Positions 1 to 12,222 are shown, numbered from the stretch's first letter. The stretch: DNA of 64,000 nt from Siphonodentalium dalli (GCA_032622095.1 CP136066.1:206854978-206918977), one strand, 5' to 3'. The notes: generated by a model from the sequence alone, not told the origin. Translations and numbers: made by a program.

Positions 1-2025
1 CCCTCCCCCCCACCCCCTCCTCCAGCTCATGTCCCCTCCCGACCGGGCTCCAGACTCCCAAGTCTTAAGTTGGAATTTCACAACCGACATCTCCAACTTT
101 CTCAATTGTTGAAAATTTCCAATCTCACAAGTGCCTTTTTATAAAACTATTTAGACATGTTTGAAGCCCAAATATCCATGGACCCAAAAACACCATATAT
201 GTATGTCAGATTAATCAGTAAGGTAGTTCCAAGGTAGATGTTTTAATGAATTTTATATTTTAATGATTTTATTAGACACAGAAGTGTTACGTCCCAATAG
301 CCCCGTCATTTCTTGACAGGTTGACCTCATTTTAACAAATATATATCTCAGTCACCAAAGGACCTTCCATACTATACGTAAGCTAAATAGTCCAACCTCT
401 CGAGAAGAAATTTTAAGAATTACTGCAGAGACAAATAGTTATGTCCATGGTCCTGCCCGTTTTAACCTGGTGACCCAATCTGAATAAACTTGAATCCCAG
501 TCACCAAAGAACCCTTCATACTAATTATCAGTAAAATAGACCTGATGGTTCTTGTGAAGGAAGCATATTAAGAGAGAAACTGTCCTTCACTTGGCCCCTA
601 TTTGACTAGGTGACCCCATTTTTTAAAATCTGAATTGTAGTCAAACAAGAACATTCCATGCTAAATAAGCCAAATAATTCTTGCAAACATATTTTAAGAA
701 TTACTATGGAGTGAAATAGTTATGTCTCTGGCTCTGCCCTTATTTGACTTTGTGATCCCATTTTCACAAACCTGTCACCCAAGGTAATTTCATACCAAAT
801 ATAAGCAAATAGGCCATTTGGTTCTTGCATAGAAATTATATCATGAATTACTATGGAGAGAAAGAGTAATTTAGCTGGCCTTGCACCTACTTGACCTGGT
901 GATCCTGATTGAACAAATCTGAATCCCAATCACCAAAGGAGCCTCAATATTAAATATGAGCTAAATAGAGCTGGTGGTTCTTTCAAAGGACACTTTTCAA
1001 GTTTGCCAAATATGTTCTAGTGAGGTGGTGGATGTGGGAGTGTTAAATGTCCTGTTGAAAGATTTGAACAATACATATGATAGATTGTTGTTGTAATTGG
1101 GAATTAATTACCTCTAGCAGATCTCCAGGGAATGTTTATAAAAATGTCAGATTTCACTTGACGTGTGTAGACATACCCTGCATACAGTTAGAGCCAAAGT
1201 AAATGCTTCTTATTAATGATTCTCTGTCAAGAATTTGAGTAAATATTATTTTTGGGACCAGGGTGGCAGAAGCAGTGAACTTGAGTGTAGGGCCAGGGGG
1301 CACAACCTTCAGAAATATAATGGCATTAGTTTTTCAATTTTCAAAAAATGTTAAACAATATATATTGATCATGGAGTTAAATACATATTTGTTTTTTAAT
1401 ATTCTTTTATTTTTTAATATATAATTTTTTTTTTTTTTTTTTTGGTTAAAGAGTTAAATCTAAAAAAAAAAATTGGAGTTATGTCCCTGGCCCCGCTCAC
1501 ATTTGACCCAGTGACCTGATTTGAACAAATCTGAACCCCAGTCACACAAGGATCCTTCATACCAAATATGAACCCATATGGCCTGATGGTATTTGAGAAG
1601 AAGTCATTTTAAGAATTACTATGGATAATGGAGGGAAAGAGTTATGGCCCTGGCTTCGCAACTATTTCACCAAGCGAACTGATTTGAACAAATCTGAATG
1701 TGAGTCACCTAGGGAACATCCACACCAAATAGGAAACCATTCGGTCTTATCGTTCTGTAGATTATGTTTAAAAGAATTACTATGGTGGGAAAGAGTTATG
1801 GCCCTGGCTTCGCAACTATTTGACCCAGTGACCTCATTTGAACAAATCTGAATGAGAGTCACCTAGGGAACATCCACACCAAATATGAACCCATTCAGTC
1901 TTATGGTTCCAGGGGAGAAGATGTTCATAGAATTGTTGACGGACGGATGGACGGTACGACGGACGGGCGAGGAGTGATGACTATAGCTTCATCGGAGACT
2001 TCGTCTCAGGTGAGCTAAAAACTCC
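1..2025. repeat. Degenerate tandem repeat block (~140-bp unit)
   Basis: No gene is visible. From about 280 to 1010 and again from 1490 to 1935 the same phrase recurs about eight times in diverged form: CAGTCACCAAAGGA, then a TCATACTAAATATGAG-like stretch, then GGTTCTTG, then a TTTAAGAATTACTATGG-like stretch. The block ends in a GACGGACGG tract near 1935-1970 and the phrase GGTGAGCTAAAAA near 2010. Short ORFs here (for example 1621-1851) are simply the repeat read through. The first 150 bases are C-rich and resemble the TTGGAAATTTCC-type repeats at 21.3-22.4 kb. Confidence 0.7.
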
Positions 2026-2096
2026 CCAGCCCCAGGGGAGGCCACCAAAGCCTCACAGTTTGGAAGATGCTTTCATCATATATTAAAGGCCCACTT

Positions 2097-2516
2097 AATT
2101 TTCGAGTCGCCGATTATTTTTTTATAGTGACTTGATATAACAATCTATGCCATAAAATATGATTAAAATACTATAATATAAAAAAACCATCTGTGTCTCA
2201 GAAGATGCCCAAAGAGAAATAGAAACTGCTGAAGACTTCCACCCTCTCGCACCCATAATTCAAACTTTTTCAATGAAAGGGGAAGAACTCTATGTTTAAT
2301 ATATAGAATTATTCCCCCCTGCATTGAAAATATTACTAATTTTTACTTCAATCTTGATGACAAAACGCATTGGCAACAACACGTCCACAGTTTATTACAC
2401 CGGATAAGTGGATAATACAATGTTTTGGAGCTTCCTCTTTCAAATGGTATATAATATGGCATATACAAATGTATTTTATATAAAGTAATCTGGGGTTTCG
2501 AAAATTAAGTGGGCCT
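2097..2516. mobile_element. TTAA-type MITE, family 1
   Basis: A non-autonomous inverted-repeat DNA element. It starts AGGCCCACTTAATTTTCGAG and ends with the inverted copy, and TTAA lies directly outside both ends (2093-2096, 2517-2520), as for piggyBac-like targets. An internal hairpin around TTTAATATATAGAATTATTCCCC is shared with the copies at 11652-12138 and 20783-21260 and with the partial copy ending at 8734. No coding capacity. Confidence 0.85.
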
Positions 2517-2742
2517 TTAATTGTGCCTCATATAATTCGGCAGTACAAATACACCAGTGCCAGCATCAGAGTATAATATGGTATAATGCATGTAACTATA
2601 AATAATGTTCAACTCCTAATGTTTTCCATTTTTGGCATTGCTAGTAGTAGTACTACTGTACTAGTACAGTAGTAGTAATTGCCGTATGTAGACATGTATA
2701 TCACTATATGAGGACTGGTTGATGTTGTGATTTGACCAGGTC

Positions 2743-3120
2743 AGGGAGAACCCAAAATCGATGTACTAAACTTCGATTTGTGTGAAAAATCTCGATCGAG
2801 GTTCTTCGAGACCATGTGTCAGATCACTGGTCAAAACATACACCCATGATATAAGGGGAAACACTCTAAACCAAATATGATACTAATTGAAGTAATATAG
2901 TGTGGAGTATTTCATCTTACAGTTACACCTGTGGGAGGCCAAATTCACATTTAATAATTAATTGTGCTTAAGCGCAATCAAGCACAATTAATTATTAAAT
3001 GTGAATTTGGCCTCCCATAGGTATAAAATGAAATACTCCACACTATATCACCAGTGCCGTGGTGACATGGTCTCGAAGAACCTCGATCGAGGTTTTTTAC
3101 ATCGATTTTGGGTTCTCCCT
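2743..3120. mobile_element. Foldback element with hairpin core
   Basis: Two arms of about 150 bp are inverted copies of each other. They begin AGGGAGAACCCAAAATCGAT and end in the complement, with shared inner phrases CTCGATCGAGGTTCTTCGAG and GTGTGGAGTATTTCAT. At the centre (about 2935-3027) is a nearly perfect palindrome around GAATTTGGCCTCCCA. A transcript would fold into a long hairpin. No ORF. Confidence 0.85.
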
Positions 3121-3183
3121 ACAGCCAGTACAGGTCCTGACCTAGCTCCAGGGAAGCTCTAAAGATTTACACTCTTTAGAGCT

Positions 3184-5326
3184 TCAGATTGGGTCAGTAG
3201 TGGCCGGATCTGATGCTCATACCTTTTCTAATTACAGGCGACAAAGGACTCGTGGTCGCAGATTCTGCTTGGTTCTCTTATTATGGTGACAATAAAGACA
3301 AGATTCCACCAAAAGTTCCGATATCCGCGCCTTCATGAGCTAAAATAAAGACTTTTGTCATTTGTGCAAAAGAAATTGTTGTCTGTCTGTTTACGGAAGC
3401 GATATTTCACCACATGTTAATGCTGTTTGTCATGCGCAGTTCAATGTTTCATGATGGTCAATAAAACGTGTACTCCACCCCGAAGACGACTGTTGGAAAT
3501 GTGTACTTGGAAGATATTATGGAAAAACTAAATTCTTTTGCTAAATGTTATGCTACTATGCCAATATATTACATATGTAATAAAAATATTACCGAAAAAT
3601 TATCAACATATACTTTTTAATAGAATTGTTGCTTCGAAAATATACTATTTAAAACCTGTACTCCAAGCCAGAATGAGAAAAAGTGTAGCCGAGTTAGATC
3701 ATGCTAAATTATTACCCACTTCTACAAAATGTTGTATTATACTTTCAACAAGTTGTAGAAATATATTGGTGATATGAAGTAATTATTTTATTCAGTGAAA
3801 CATAATCAGTTCTCACATTTGTCATGCATGGTGTCAAAAATGACATAATCACATCGTCGCGCATTGATAGCTGCGCGAACTGTGTTTGTATTCTAACACC
3901 CATAAGGTTTGCTTTCGTGTGCCTATTGCGTATATATATACAATAACAACATTTGTTCAAAATAAGCTTTAGTTATCAGAATCGATTTACTGCAACAGAC
4001 TAATGCTATAAACCAGTCAACTGTATGGTAAAAAAAAGTCTCAAAACTTGTTAGGCCTATTTATGAACAATAAAATGGCGATATATTATCACTAAAGTGT
4101 CACTAAATAGGTTATTATAATTAGCGTTTGTTTCGCTAATATGAAAACATGTTACACCTAAAAATATTTGCTTTTGGAAAAGAGCATTCCGTGTGAGTCT
4201 ATTCCTGATATGGTATAAATAAATAGCGTTTGTTTCACTACTGTGCGAACAACGGACGACCAGATGATGGTGCAAGTTTGTAGCTGTTAGTGCAGGGGGA
4301 AAACCAGGACAAAGAAAACTATAACAAAACGGCTACCATGAAGTCTGCTTATCCCAATCCCAGATACAGGACGAGAGTAGGTACCGTAATTAAACTGAAC
4401 AAATAGACACTGAATGAAAAAAAAAAAACCGATATTGGCCAAATGTATGAGTCGGATCCGGAGTAGGGCAGTAGGCCTACACTTTTTAATGCTATTTCGA
4501 TGTACACTTTATTATAATAGGAGAATGATTGTTTTGTTCAACTTTTAATGAAGTTAACAATGGTATAAGTATATATACCGTATAGTGATGCAATTATACC
4601 ATATATCTTCCGAGTACCGGTACCGGTATACACACAATTTCCCCGAGTCGGCGTCAGGGCCGGAGTATGTCATTTTTTGACACCATGACAAATGTGAGAA
4701 CTGATTATGTTTCACTGAATAAAATAATTACTTCATATCACCAATATATTTCTACAACTTGTTGAAAGTATAATACAACATTTTGTAGAAGTGGGTAATA
4801 AAGCATGATCTAACTCGGCTACACTTTTTCTCATTCTGGCTTGGAGTACACTTTTTAAATAGTATATTTTCGATGCAACAATTCTATTAAAATTAAAAAG
4901 TATATGTTGATAATTTTTCGGTAATATTTTTATTACATATGTAATATATTGGCATAGTAGCATAACATTTAGCAAAAGAATTTAGTTTTTCCATAATATC
5001 TTCCAAGTACACATTTCCAACAGTCGTCTTCGGGGTGGAGTACACGTTTTATTGACCATCATGAAACATTGAACTGCGCATGACAAACAGCATTAACATG
5101 TGGTGAAATATCGCTTCCGTAAACAGACAAACAATTTCTTTTGCACAAATGACAAAAGTCTTTATTTTAACTCATGAAGGCGCGGATTTCGGAACTTTTG
5201 GTGGAATCTTGTCTTTATTGTCACCATAATAAGAGAACCAAGCAGAATCTGCGACCAGGAGTCCTTTGTCGCCTGTAATTAGAAAAGGTATGAGCATCAG
5301 ATCCGGCCACTACTGACCCAATCTGA
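3184..5326. repeat. Large inverted duplication (arms ~660 bp)
   Basis: The arms 3184-3847 and 4666-5326 are near-identical inverted copies separated by an 818-bp unique loop. The right arm contains the last exon and 3' region of the small minus-strand gene at 5625-5162. The left arm is the same material on the + strand. The arms differ by scattered substitutions and a few small indels. No terminal target duplication is obvious, so this looks more like a segmental inverted duplication than a transposon. Confidence 0.9.
3238..3348 (+). pseudogene. Duplicated orphan terminal exon of the small membrane-protein gene
   Basis: This is the inverted copy of exon 2 of the minus-strand gene (5272-5162). 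It follows an intact acceptor (TTCTAATTACAG) and in phase 0 reads ATKDSWSQILLGSLIMV and on to LHELK and a stop, 36 residues. It differs from its twin by three substitutions, two of them synonymous in this frame (TCG/TCC, CTA/TTA) and one replacing N with Y. A possible AATAAA lies at about 3460-3465. No copy of exon 1 precedes it, so it is an orphan exon unless another upstream exon lies outside the window. Confidence 0.6.
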
Positions 5327-5625
5327 GTCTCATACATGTGTATATCATGTATGTGACTCAACTGGGTCTAGTCCTGACCTGTTGACAGTCTGATAAATTC
5401 ACAATTTTATAGACATACCGAAGCAAATGTAAACCACAATGCCAAAAAGCAATCAAGCCATTTTCTTGAAAACGTTGTGAAAATAGCACCGGCATCTGGT
5501 AATGGTATTGTTCCTGCTTTCAGCAGAATGCAGGCGACAATCGGAGCCAGCAACACCAACGTTCCAAAATAAGCTGCCAGAAATAAAATAAATGAGAAAA
5601 TGATAGCCTTAACACAGGCGATCAT
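5162..5625 (-). CDS. Unrecognised small membrane protein, two exons (105 aa)
   Basis: Exon 1 runs 5625-5419 from an ATG and encodes 69 residues. The intron (5418-5273, 146 bp) has donor GTATGT and acceptor TTACAG. Exon 2 is 5272-5162. Both splice sites are phase 0 and the joined frame is open. The N-terminus is strongly hydrophobic (KAIIFSFILFLAAYFG, then a second stretch LVLLAPIVACILL). A SRKWLDCFLALWF segment follows, and exon 2 adds another hydrophobic stretch, QILLGSLIMVTI, with a basic tail. The substitution pattern between the two exon-2 copies supports this frame. The layout loosely recalls the N-terminal anchor of acyltransferases, but no catalytic motif is present. I do not recognise the family. 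A related exon 1 lies at 14769-14578. Confidence 0.55.
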
Positions 5626-5626
5626 T

Positions 5627-6013
5627 TTCTGGTTCAGTCAATCAGACAACTAGCATAATCTAATTTATGTAAGAATACATAAATAACGTTCATTTTTGTA
5701 TATTTTTACATTAACGATTTTTTTTTAAGGGCTGGTGTTATTTCCCTATTCGAATTGGCTTATTCGCATTTTCGATCAATTAAACTTGCAAACTATTCTC
5801 TTACAACTGAAACGGAAAGAAACGGTCTCCCAAACCCGGCCATCTCGGTTTTCAGTATTCATTACAATTAACAACTTTATACACACCAAAGTCCTAGGAA
5901 TCACTGCAGATTATAAAACTAATTAATAGTAACAACTAAACAATACTTTATAAATATATAAATCCTTTTTTTTATAATATATAAAACACAAGTTAGGAAA
6001 CACTGAACGGTGT
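5627..6013. other. Presumed upstream region of the small minus-strand gene; no gene seen
   Basis: AT-rich sequence upstream of the minus-strand ATG at 5625. The phrase AGTCCTAGGAATCACTG near 5890 matches the terminal inverted repeat of the foldback transposon at 44785-46911, so a remnant of that family may lie here. No TATA box can be assigned with confidence. Confidence 0.35.
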
Positions 6014-6017
6014 TTAA

Positions 6018-6487
6018 AGGTACTCAACCCGTAAAGAGGGTCCCCATCTCAACAGATTCCAACAACAACAATCCGATCAGAGGGTCCTATATTACTATTT
6101 ATTTGGCTTTGGGGGTAAAAAATATTTGATTCGAGTCGAGGAACCCATCAAACAAAGCTCAGAGTTATTAGATATTGATTTTTCAAATTTGTTATGTTCT
6201 CGAGATGAGTACCAATAACTGCCGTAATCTGCTCTGGATGTGTACTCCAAATCTATTCAAACAAACAAGGATGAATAACTCTAAAATCAAGTGGTAATTT
6301 TAACGCAATTTTGACTGAGTTCTGGGCCAGATAGTATTCCCGATAATGAAAAATAATAGATTTCTAAAATCGATATCTAACAAATCTGAGCTTTGATGGG
6401 TGACTTCCTCGACTCGAATCAAATATTTTTGACCCCCCGAAGCCATTGAAATAGTAATTGAGAGGAGTTTTATCGGGTTGAGTACCT
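6018..6487. mobile_element. TTAA-type MITE, family 2
   Basis: Starts AGGTACTCAACCCG and ends in the inverted GGGTTGAGTACCT, with TTAA outside each end (6014-6017, 6488-6491). Long internal inverted stretches share TATTTGATTCGAGTCGAGGA. Related copies lie at 9684-10145, 13063-13499 and 53094-53247, with a partial one at 57740-57905. Non-autonomous, no ORF. Confidence 0.85.
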
Positions 6488-6491
6488 TTAA

Positions 6492-8509
6492 ATTAACAAA
6501 CTAGCTGTTGTCTCACAAACAAAAACTTTGATAAAAGGTGATAAAGGCCTATATGTTTGTTCAACGAAACACCCACAGGGTGTTATTTGTCACCAGCATA
6601 TTATAGTTTTATAATCAGAAAGAAGTGAAACAAGAAAACCATAGTCAGAAATGGTAACGCCAACTACATCATATTATCAGGCATATATAAAATATATTGC
6701 ATCTTTATAATGTAGTGATTGTGAAAAAAAATGTCTATATAGGTAATGCCTATGTAGTATGTACATATGTATAGTTGATTATATGTAATTTTGTGTATAT
6801 GTGTATAGTGTGTGCTTGGTGAGAAAGCATATGAACCCATTTTAAAATCGGAAGTGCCAAACTAAAGTTATATAAATTATGAAATATGTACACACATTCG
6901 TCACACTCATTGCCAACAAAATGACAAACGGCTTGACGATTGACATGTTAATATGTTGACGTGTTGCCAGCTCGCGGCAAAACACTAAACTGTTATTTTC
7001 TAGGTTCTCTTATACGACATTATAATTGCTTTCGGCTGGCATGTATCTTTTCTTTGTTATTTGTTCTAATTTCTATCGAAATAGAGGTCTGCAATGACTG
7101 ACAAGCCAATATACGGCGGCTGGACACTGAATGATTTAAAAAATAACATCGAGAGCCATTTTGAAATAATTACCGATAAGGTCTCATTCACCACCGATTA
7201 TGGAGACTAATTATTCATAATGCCTTCAAGGTTTCGTGAAAGCACCACCTCAGAATTCCGTTAAAGCAACTAATCCTTCAAATCATTACAACAACTGCTG
7301 CTGATCACTGAAAGTTTCTCATTCACCACAACAGAAAACAATCTAAATGCGGACCAAAAATTTACTAACTGATTATTAAATACACTGCGGATCGATACAT
7401 CGCAATAAGACCGTAGTCTACATTCAAACGAAGACATATGTTCACAGTGTTGAGTTGTCGGGGTTATTTCTGACACAACCAAGGGGTAATAAAAACAAAT
7501 ATCACAACATCGATATGTTGGCTTTAAGAATAATAAAATTATAACCTTCTTTAGACATAATTACAAGTCTGGACACATTTCATTTATAGTGAAATAGAAT
7601 ATGTAGGCTGTATTAACGATCGTGGCGGTAGATGCTTACCCTGGGCTAGTGTCCGAAATCACCCCGTAGGAATTTTTAGGGCACACAAAAGGGTGTTTCC
7701 AATGTGAAAAAAGCCAAAAGGTTGAGTTTTGTGAAATATCAAAGCCAGCCAATTAACGCAATATATAGCTGGGCTACTGTATCGATATAATATTATCACG
7801 AGTGTCCATCCACCTGGTGATGCATACAAAGCTTCCTAATCACTAATATGGGCATAAAACACTCAGAAAATTAGCAACAAGGTTAGCACAGCACAATACA
7901 ACTAAGTGATACAATTCCCAATATATTTATGTTTCCGAATTAATTTGTTATAAATATGTTGATTGAAAAATATTTGCATCACACATCTTGTCCTACCTCG
8001 AACCACCCACCCACCCACACACCCCTCCCTGTGTCTGGACTCTGTCTACAGACCCCCCCCCCCCCCCCGTCCCCGAGAAGTGCTGATTTTACCCATCTGA
8101 AGTGCTATATGTTGTCTTCCTGGGGAGAAAATATCGTGGCGCTACATGAATGCTACTCTGCGCCAACTCTTGAATGGTAATGTTCTCATCAAGTGTACGC
8201 GTTTATCATTATGTCAGTCCCGAGTATTTTTCAGTTCCGGGGGGGGGGGGCATTTTATCCCCATTTAGTGGAAATTGCCGCCCCCCGATGCATTGAGAGC
8301 CGGAGCGTGCATGATAATTTTGCAGTTCCCGGGGGTGGGGGACTTTACCCTAATTGAGTGGCTAATTGTTCTTAGGCTGTTAACCCTCCAAAGGAGAGAC
8401 ACTTTGGAGGGGTGGTGCAATAGTGCAACTCAAGATATGCAAATATTGCCTCTCCCCAGAACAATATTGCACCTCGTCTTTTTAGAGTGTATCACAAGAA
8501 TGACCGTCG

Positions 8510-8510
<1 letters not shown>
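6492..8510. other. Intergenic, AT-rich; one small ORF and C/G tracts
   Basis: Only one weak small ORF is seen. ATG at 7094 opens 38 codons (MTDKPIYGGWTLNDL and so on, ending in TYDGD-like residues before TAA at about 7210), which I do not recognise and which could be chance. A run of 16 C lies at about 8053-8068 and a G run at about 8239-8249. No repeat family could be followed through the rest. Confidence 0.35.
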
Positions 8511-8543
<33 letters not shown>

Positions 8544-8734
8544 TTGTGGCACCCATGCAGAATGCAACAGAATTAAAACTTTTTCAATGGAAGGGGAAGA
8601 ACTCTATCTTTAATATATAGAGTTATTCCCCCTGCATTGATACATATAATGTAAAGCTTCCTCATTCAAATGGTATATGCTATGGCATATATTTTATATA
8701 ATGTAAACTGGGGGTTCGAAAATTAAGTGGGCCT
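8490..8734. mobile_element. Partial TTAA MITE, family 1, with an expanded C tract
   Basis: The right-hand part matches the family-1 copies (a GAATGCAACAGAATTAAAA-like stretch, the TTTAATATATAGAGTTATTC hairpin, end TTCGAAAATTAAGTGGGCCT, then TTAA at 8735). The left terminus is missing. The short C-rich patch of the 11.7-kb copy is here an unbroken run of about 33 C (8511-8543). Confidence 0.7.
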
Positions 8735-8738
8735 TTAA

Positions 8739-9683
8739 ATTTTGCTACATGCAACAGAATCGCGTTCATACCAGCTGCAGGGTGAGTTTTTGAAACCATT
8801 CGATACGGTAACAATTCCATTTTGTTTTCATGATTGAGTTACAACGTGACTGCATGTCTGGTCTATATACATGCTGCATGGATCACATATAAATCCGGTT
8901 ATTAAGTCTGTAGCTTGTAGAAGATACTTCATTTCTCTTCACAAAAAAATGCAAAGTAAATTTGTTATATCCAATTAACTGATTGGGAATGCGACGTAAA
9001 TTCCAGCGAATCAGATTGCATTCCATGCATATTACCACACGCGAATGATACATTAAACTTACTGAAGCAAACGTCATCCAGAGAGCCCGTAGTCACGTCA
9101 ATTACTAAGCGACACACGTGGACCATGTACTTATATTTTAATACGGAAAGCATAAATTAAAGGACAAAATCAATGGGAAAAATACAGTTCCAATGAAGTA
9201 TGCAGATCGCACATTAGCGTGAGAAATGTAAACTCTTTATATCTCCCATTGGTCTAATTTATAACTGTACTTTATATTTCAGACTTGGCACGTATTCACA
9301 AAGTGGTGTGAATATGTATAAGAATTTATTGACGTAAACATTTGTAACACTTATCAATTTATATATAGCATTTGTATGTGGCATACATATGAGAGCAAAG
9401 CGTATTGAAGAAGTGGACTGCATATATATATATATATATAGATTATAGATAATATAGATAACACAATGTTCCGAATTAGCGCTGAACGTATCATTGACCG
9501 GTGGTGACACTATGACACAGCTAGATGATGACCTACATGTATAACCAATGAACTTTGATCTGGTAAATGTATGCAGATAGAACTGGATACAAGGACTACA
9601 CCCCCCCCCCCCCCCCCCCCCCCCCACTACAGCACGATTGACTATATATCTTGCAATTTGTTCACCCCAAGATTAAATGTTAA
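8739..9683. other. No gene seen; TA microsatellite and 25-C run
   Basis: AT-rich spacer. A (TA)n tract lies at about 9421-9440 and a run of 25 C at 9601-9625. Overlapping short ORFs on the minus strand run through these tracts and have no protein-like character. Confidence 0.4.
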
Positions 9684-10145
9684 GGTACTCAATCCGAATT
9701 ATCGTTCGCAAATTACTATTTCCTTGGCTTCGGGGGTAAAACATATTTGATTCGAGTCGAGGAACCCACCCATAAAAAGCTAGGAGTGACCAGGTATCGA
9801 TGGTTTGAAATCTATTATTTTAATTTTAATTGGCCCAGTAAACTGTCGACGAGAAGAACTGATCTGACCAGATAGCGGATGAAGATCGATAACTCTAAAA
9901 TCCAGTGGCTTTTTTTGTGTCAGATATTTGACAACTGGCAAAATTTCGTTGAACAAAACGTTGATAAATAACAGTTTTTGGGCAATTTTATACTATAGTA
10001 GACTGTGGTTAGCATTATTTTTGGGCAATTAATCGATTCTGATAACTGAAGCGTATTTTGAAGAAATGTTGTTGTTGTTGTTGTTGTTGTTGTATATCTT
10101 GATGATATGGGGACCCCACCCCCCCCCCGATCGGATTGAGTACCT
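9684..10145. mobile_element. TTAA-type MITE, family 2
   Basis: Starts GGTACTCAATCCGAATTA and ends TCGGATTGAGTACCT, flanked by TTAA at 9680-9683 and 10146-10149. It contains a (GTT)n tract near 10065-10092 and a C run near 10120. Same family as 6018-6487 and 13063-13499. Confidence 0.85.
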
Positions 10146-10442
10146 TTAATGCATGACCCTCTCACCTAATCGGATCATTAATTGAAGTGTTTCTTGCAAA
10201 AAATCAAAGTGGTGTGTAAAAAAAAAACTACATGTATGTACAGGTAAAAACTATGTACAGGTATGTATATTCGCCTGCTTAATTGTCACTCAGGCAGCCC
10301 ATGCATTAACGGATTAAGTATCATCCAGCATATCACAACTGGTATATTTTAGAATGTAAGTCAACAATTGATCAGTCCACGCAAACACATTTCACAGTTG
10401 AGTAATGCCATAAATCGGAGACATACGATTCCCCCATTATAA

Positions 10443-10470
10443 TCTCATATATATTTTGAAGACCTCTGTT

Positions 10471-10502
<32 letters not shown>

Positions 10503-10828
10503 ATTAATACAAATCTACGATTCTCGACCGATCGGGACGAACTTGGTACGTGTGTGTAGTTTGACCAGGCGGTGAACGTTGTCGTATTGGCGAGCCCGTG
10601 CGGCGCCCGCTTCGCGCATGCGCAGACGAGATCTCGGAACGGGTGGAGCTATCGACTTGAAATTTGCTATGTGAATGTATCTTGCCCCGGATACGAATTT
10701 TATCGGGTCGCCGAGCCCGTGCGACGCCAGCTTCGCGCATGCGCAGACCAGATCTCGGAAACGGGTAGAGCTATCGACTTGAAATTTTGTTTTTGAATAG
10801 CCCGGACAACGTCGGGCTCATCGGCTAG
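10443..10828 (+). mobile_element. Helitron-like element, type A (first of two in tandem)
   Basis: Starts TCTCATATATATTTTGAAGA directly after an A and ends in a short GC hairpin (GCCCG, 8-nt loop, CGGGC) followed by CATCGGCTAG, the CTAG end typical of Helitrons. Inside are a (TCTG)n tract and ~122-bp core repeats carrying GGGTGGAGCTATCGACTTGA and a GCATGCGCAGAC-like phrase. The next copy begins immediately after CTAG. There is no transposase, so it is non-autonomous. ORFs across it are repeat shadows. Confidence 0.75.
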
Positions 10829-11330
10829 TCTCATATAGATTTTGAAGACCTCTGTTTGTTTGTTTGTCTGTCTGTCTGTCATTTATACAAATCTACGATT
10901 CTCGACCGATCGGGACGAAACTTGGTACGTGTGAGTAGTTTTACCAGGCGGTGAACGTTGTCGTATTGGCGAGCCCGTGCGGCGCCCGCTTCGCGCATGC
11001 GCAGACGAGATCTCGGAAACGGGTAGAGCTATCGACTTGAAATTTGCTATGTGAATGTATCTTGCCCCGGATACGAATTTTAATCGGGTCGCCGAGCCCG
11101 TGCGGACGCCAGCTTCGCGCATGCGCAGACGAGATCTCGGAAACGGGTGGAGCTATCGACTTGAAATTTGGTATGTGAATGTATCTTGCCCCGGATACGA
11201 ATTTTATCGGGTCGCCGAGCCCATGCGACGCATGCTTCGCGCATCCGCAGACCAGATCTCTGAAACGGGTAGAGCTATCGACTTGAAATTTGGTTTTGAA
11301 TAGCCCGGACAACGTCGGCTCATCGGCTAG
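10829..11330 (+). mobile_element. Helitron-like element, type A (second of two in tandem)
   Basis: Follows the previous copy with no spacer (CTAG then TCTCATATAGATT) and ends at CATCGGCTAG before a host T. It has three core repeat units rather than two. The A before the first copy and the T after this one match the A/T insertion site of Helitrons. Confidence 0.75.
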
Positions 11331-11651
11331 TAGCATATAAAATGACTTGATTGTGGTGGTTATGTGTACATTAGATCATGCCAATGAATCTCTATTCTGG
11401 CTAACGCCCGTAGCGATCATATTGCACCATGCCGTACAAAACCTGGGAACTTTTGAAGTTTTGACAAGGAACCTTATAAAGTCGAAAAATAACGCTGGGA
11501 ATATAATCCTTTGTTAATACCTGTATGCTTAATAGTTTATTGATCAGTACAATAGGTGAAGGTCCCACCTTGAGATTACATTATTTAAGGAATTTGTGTG
11601 GACCAAGGTCGCACACAAAAATATAATCATGGAATTTATCAGGGTAATTAA
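11331..11651. repeat. Dispersed repeat arm
   Basis: The segment 11370-11480 (containing AACGCCCGTAGCGATCAT and TACAAAACCTGGGAACTT) recurs inverted near 12440-12550 and again at about 52380-52475. The pair at 11.4 and 12.5 kb brackets the two MITEs between them. Family unknown, no ORF. Confidence 0.5.
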
Positions 11652-12138
11652 AGGCCCACTTAATTTTCGAGTCGCCGATTATTTTGTTATAGAGACTTGA
11701 TATAATGGTTTAATAACATATCTAAGCCAATAACAAGCGATAAAATATTATTAAAATACTATAACTCATCACTATTTGAAACATCTGTGTCTCAGAAGAT
11801 GCCCACAGAGAAATAGAAAACTGCTTAAATCATAGAATGACCCCCACCCCCTGTGGCACCAAGAATGCAACAGAATTAAAAACTTGTTCAATGCCAAGGG
11901 GATGAACTCTATCTTTAATATATAGAGTTATTCCCCATGCATTGAAATAGATACTGCTTTTTTACTGCATCTTATGACGAAAACCAGTTGGCTACACAAC
12001 AAAAGACAAGCAGTTCCTCAGTTTATTACTCAATAAGTTATTATAGCAATGTATTGGTAGATTGCCTCTTTCAACATGTATAATAAGATGCATATATTTA
12101 TAAAATTAATCTGGGGGACTCGAAAATTAAGTGGGCCT
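11652..12138. mobile_element. TTAA-type MITE, family 1
   Basis: AGGCCCACTTAATTTTCGAG at the left end and its inverted copy at the right, with TTAA on both sides (11648-11651, 12139-12142). Same internal hairpin as the 2.1- and 20.8-kb copies. Confidence 0.88.
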
Positions 12139-12222
12139 TTAATTCAATGTGTTTTTGTTTGTTTTGCAATATCGGCTCACAAAAGTCACTAAAAGCATGA
12201 AATTTCGAGCTTGAACCCCATA

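Noticed and set aside
3538-4975. Near-identical ~80-codon ORFs on opposite strands (3538-3777 and 4975-4733)
   Set aside because: They are the 3' flank of the duplicated exon in the two arms of the inverted repeat and lie beyond its stop codon.
5407-5625. Assigning the small membrane protein to the AGPAT/LCLAT acyltransferase family
   Set aside because: Only the hydrophobic layout is similar. No NHxxxxD motif or other catalytic sequence follows, and exon 2 ends the protein at 105 residues.
8275-8613. 112-codon ORF with a long proline run
   Set aside because: The proline run is the 33-C homopolymer inside a partial MITE; there is no coding character on either side.
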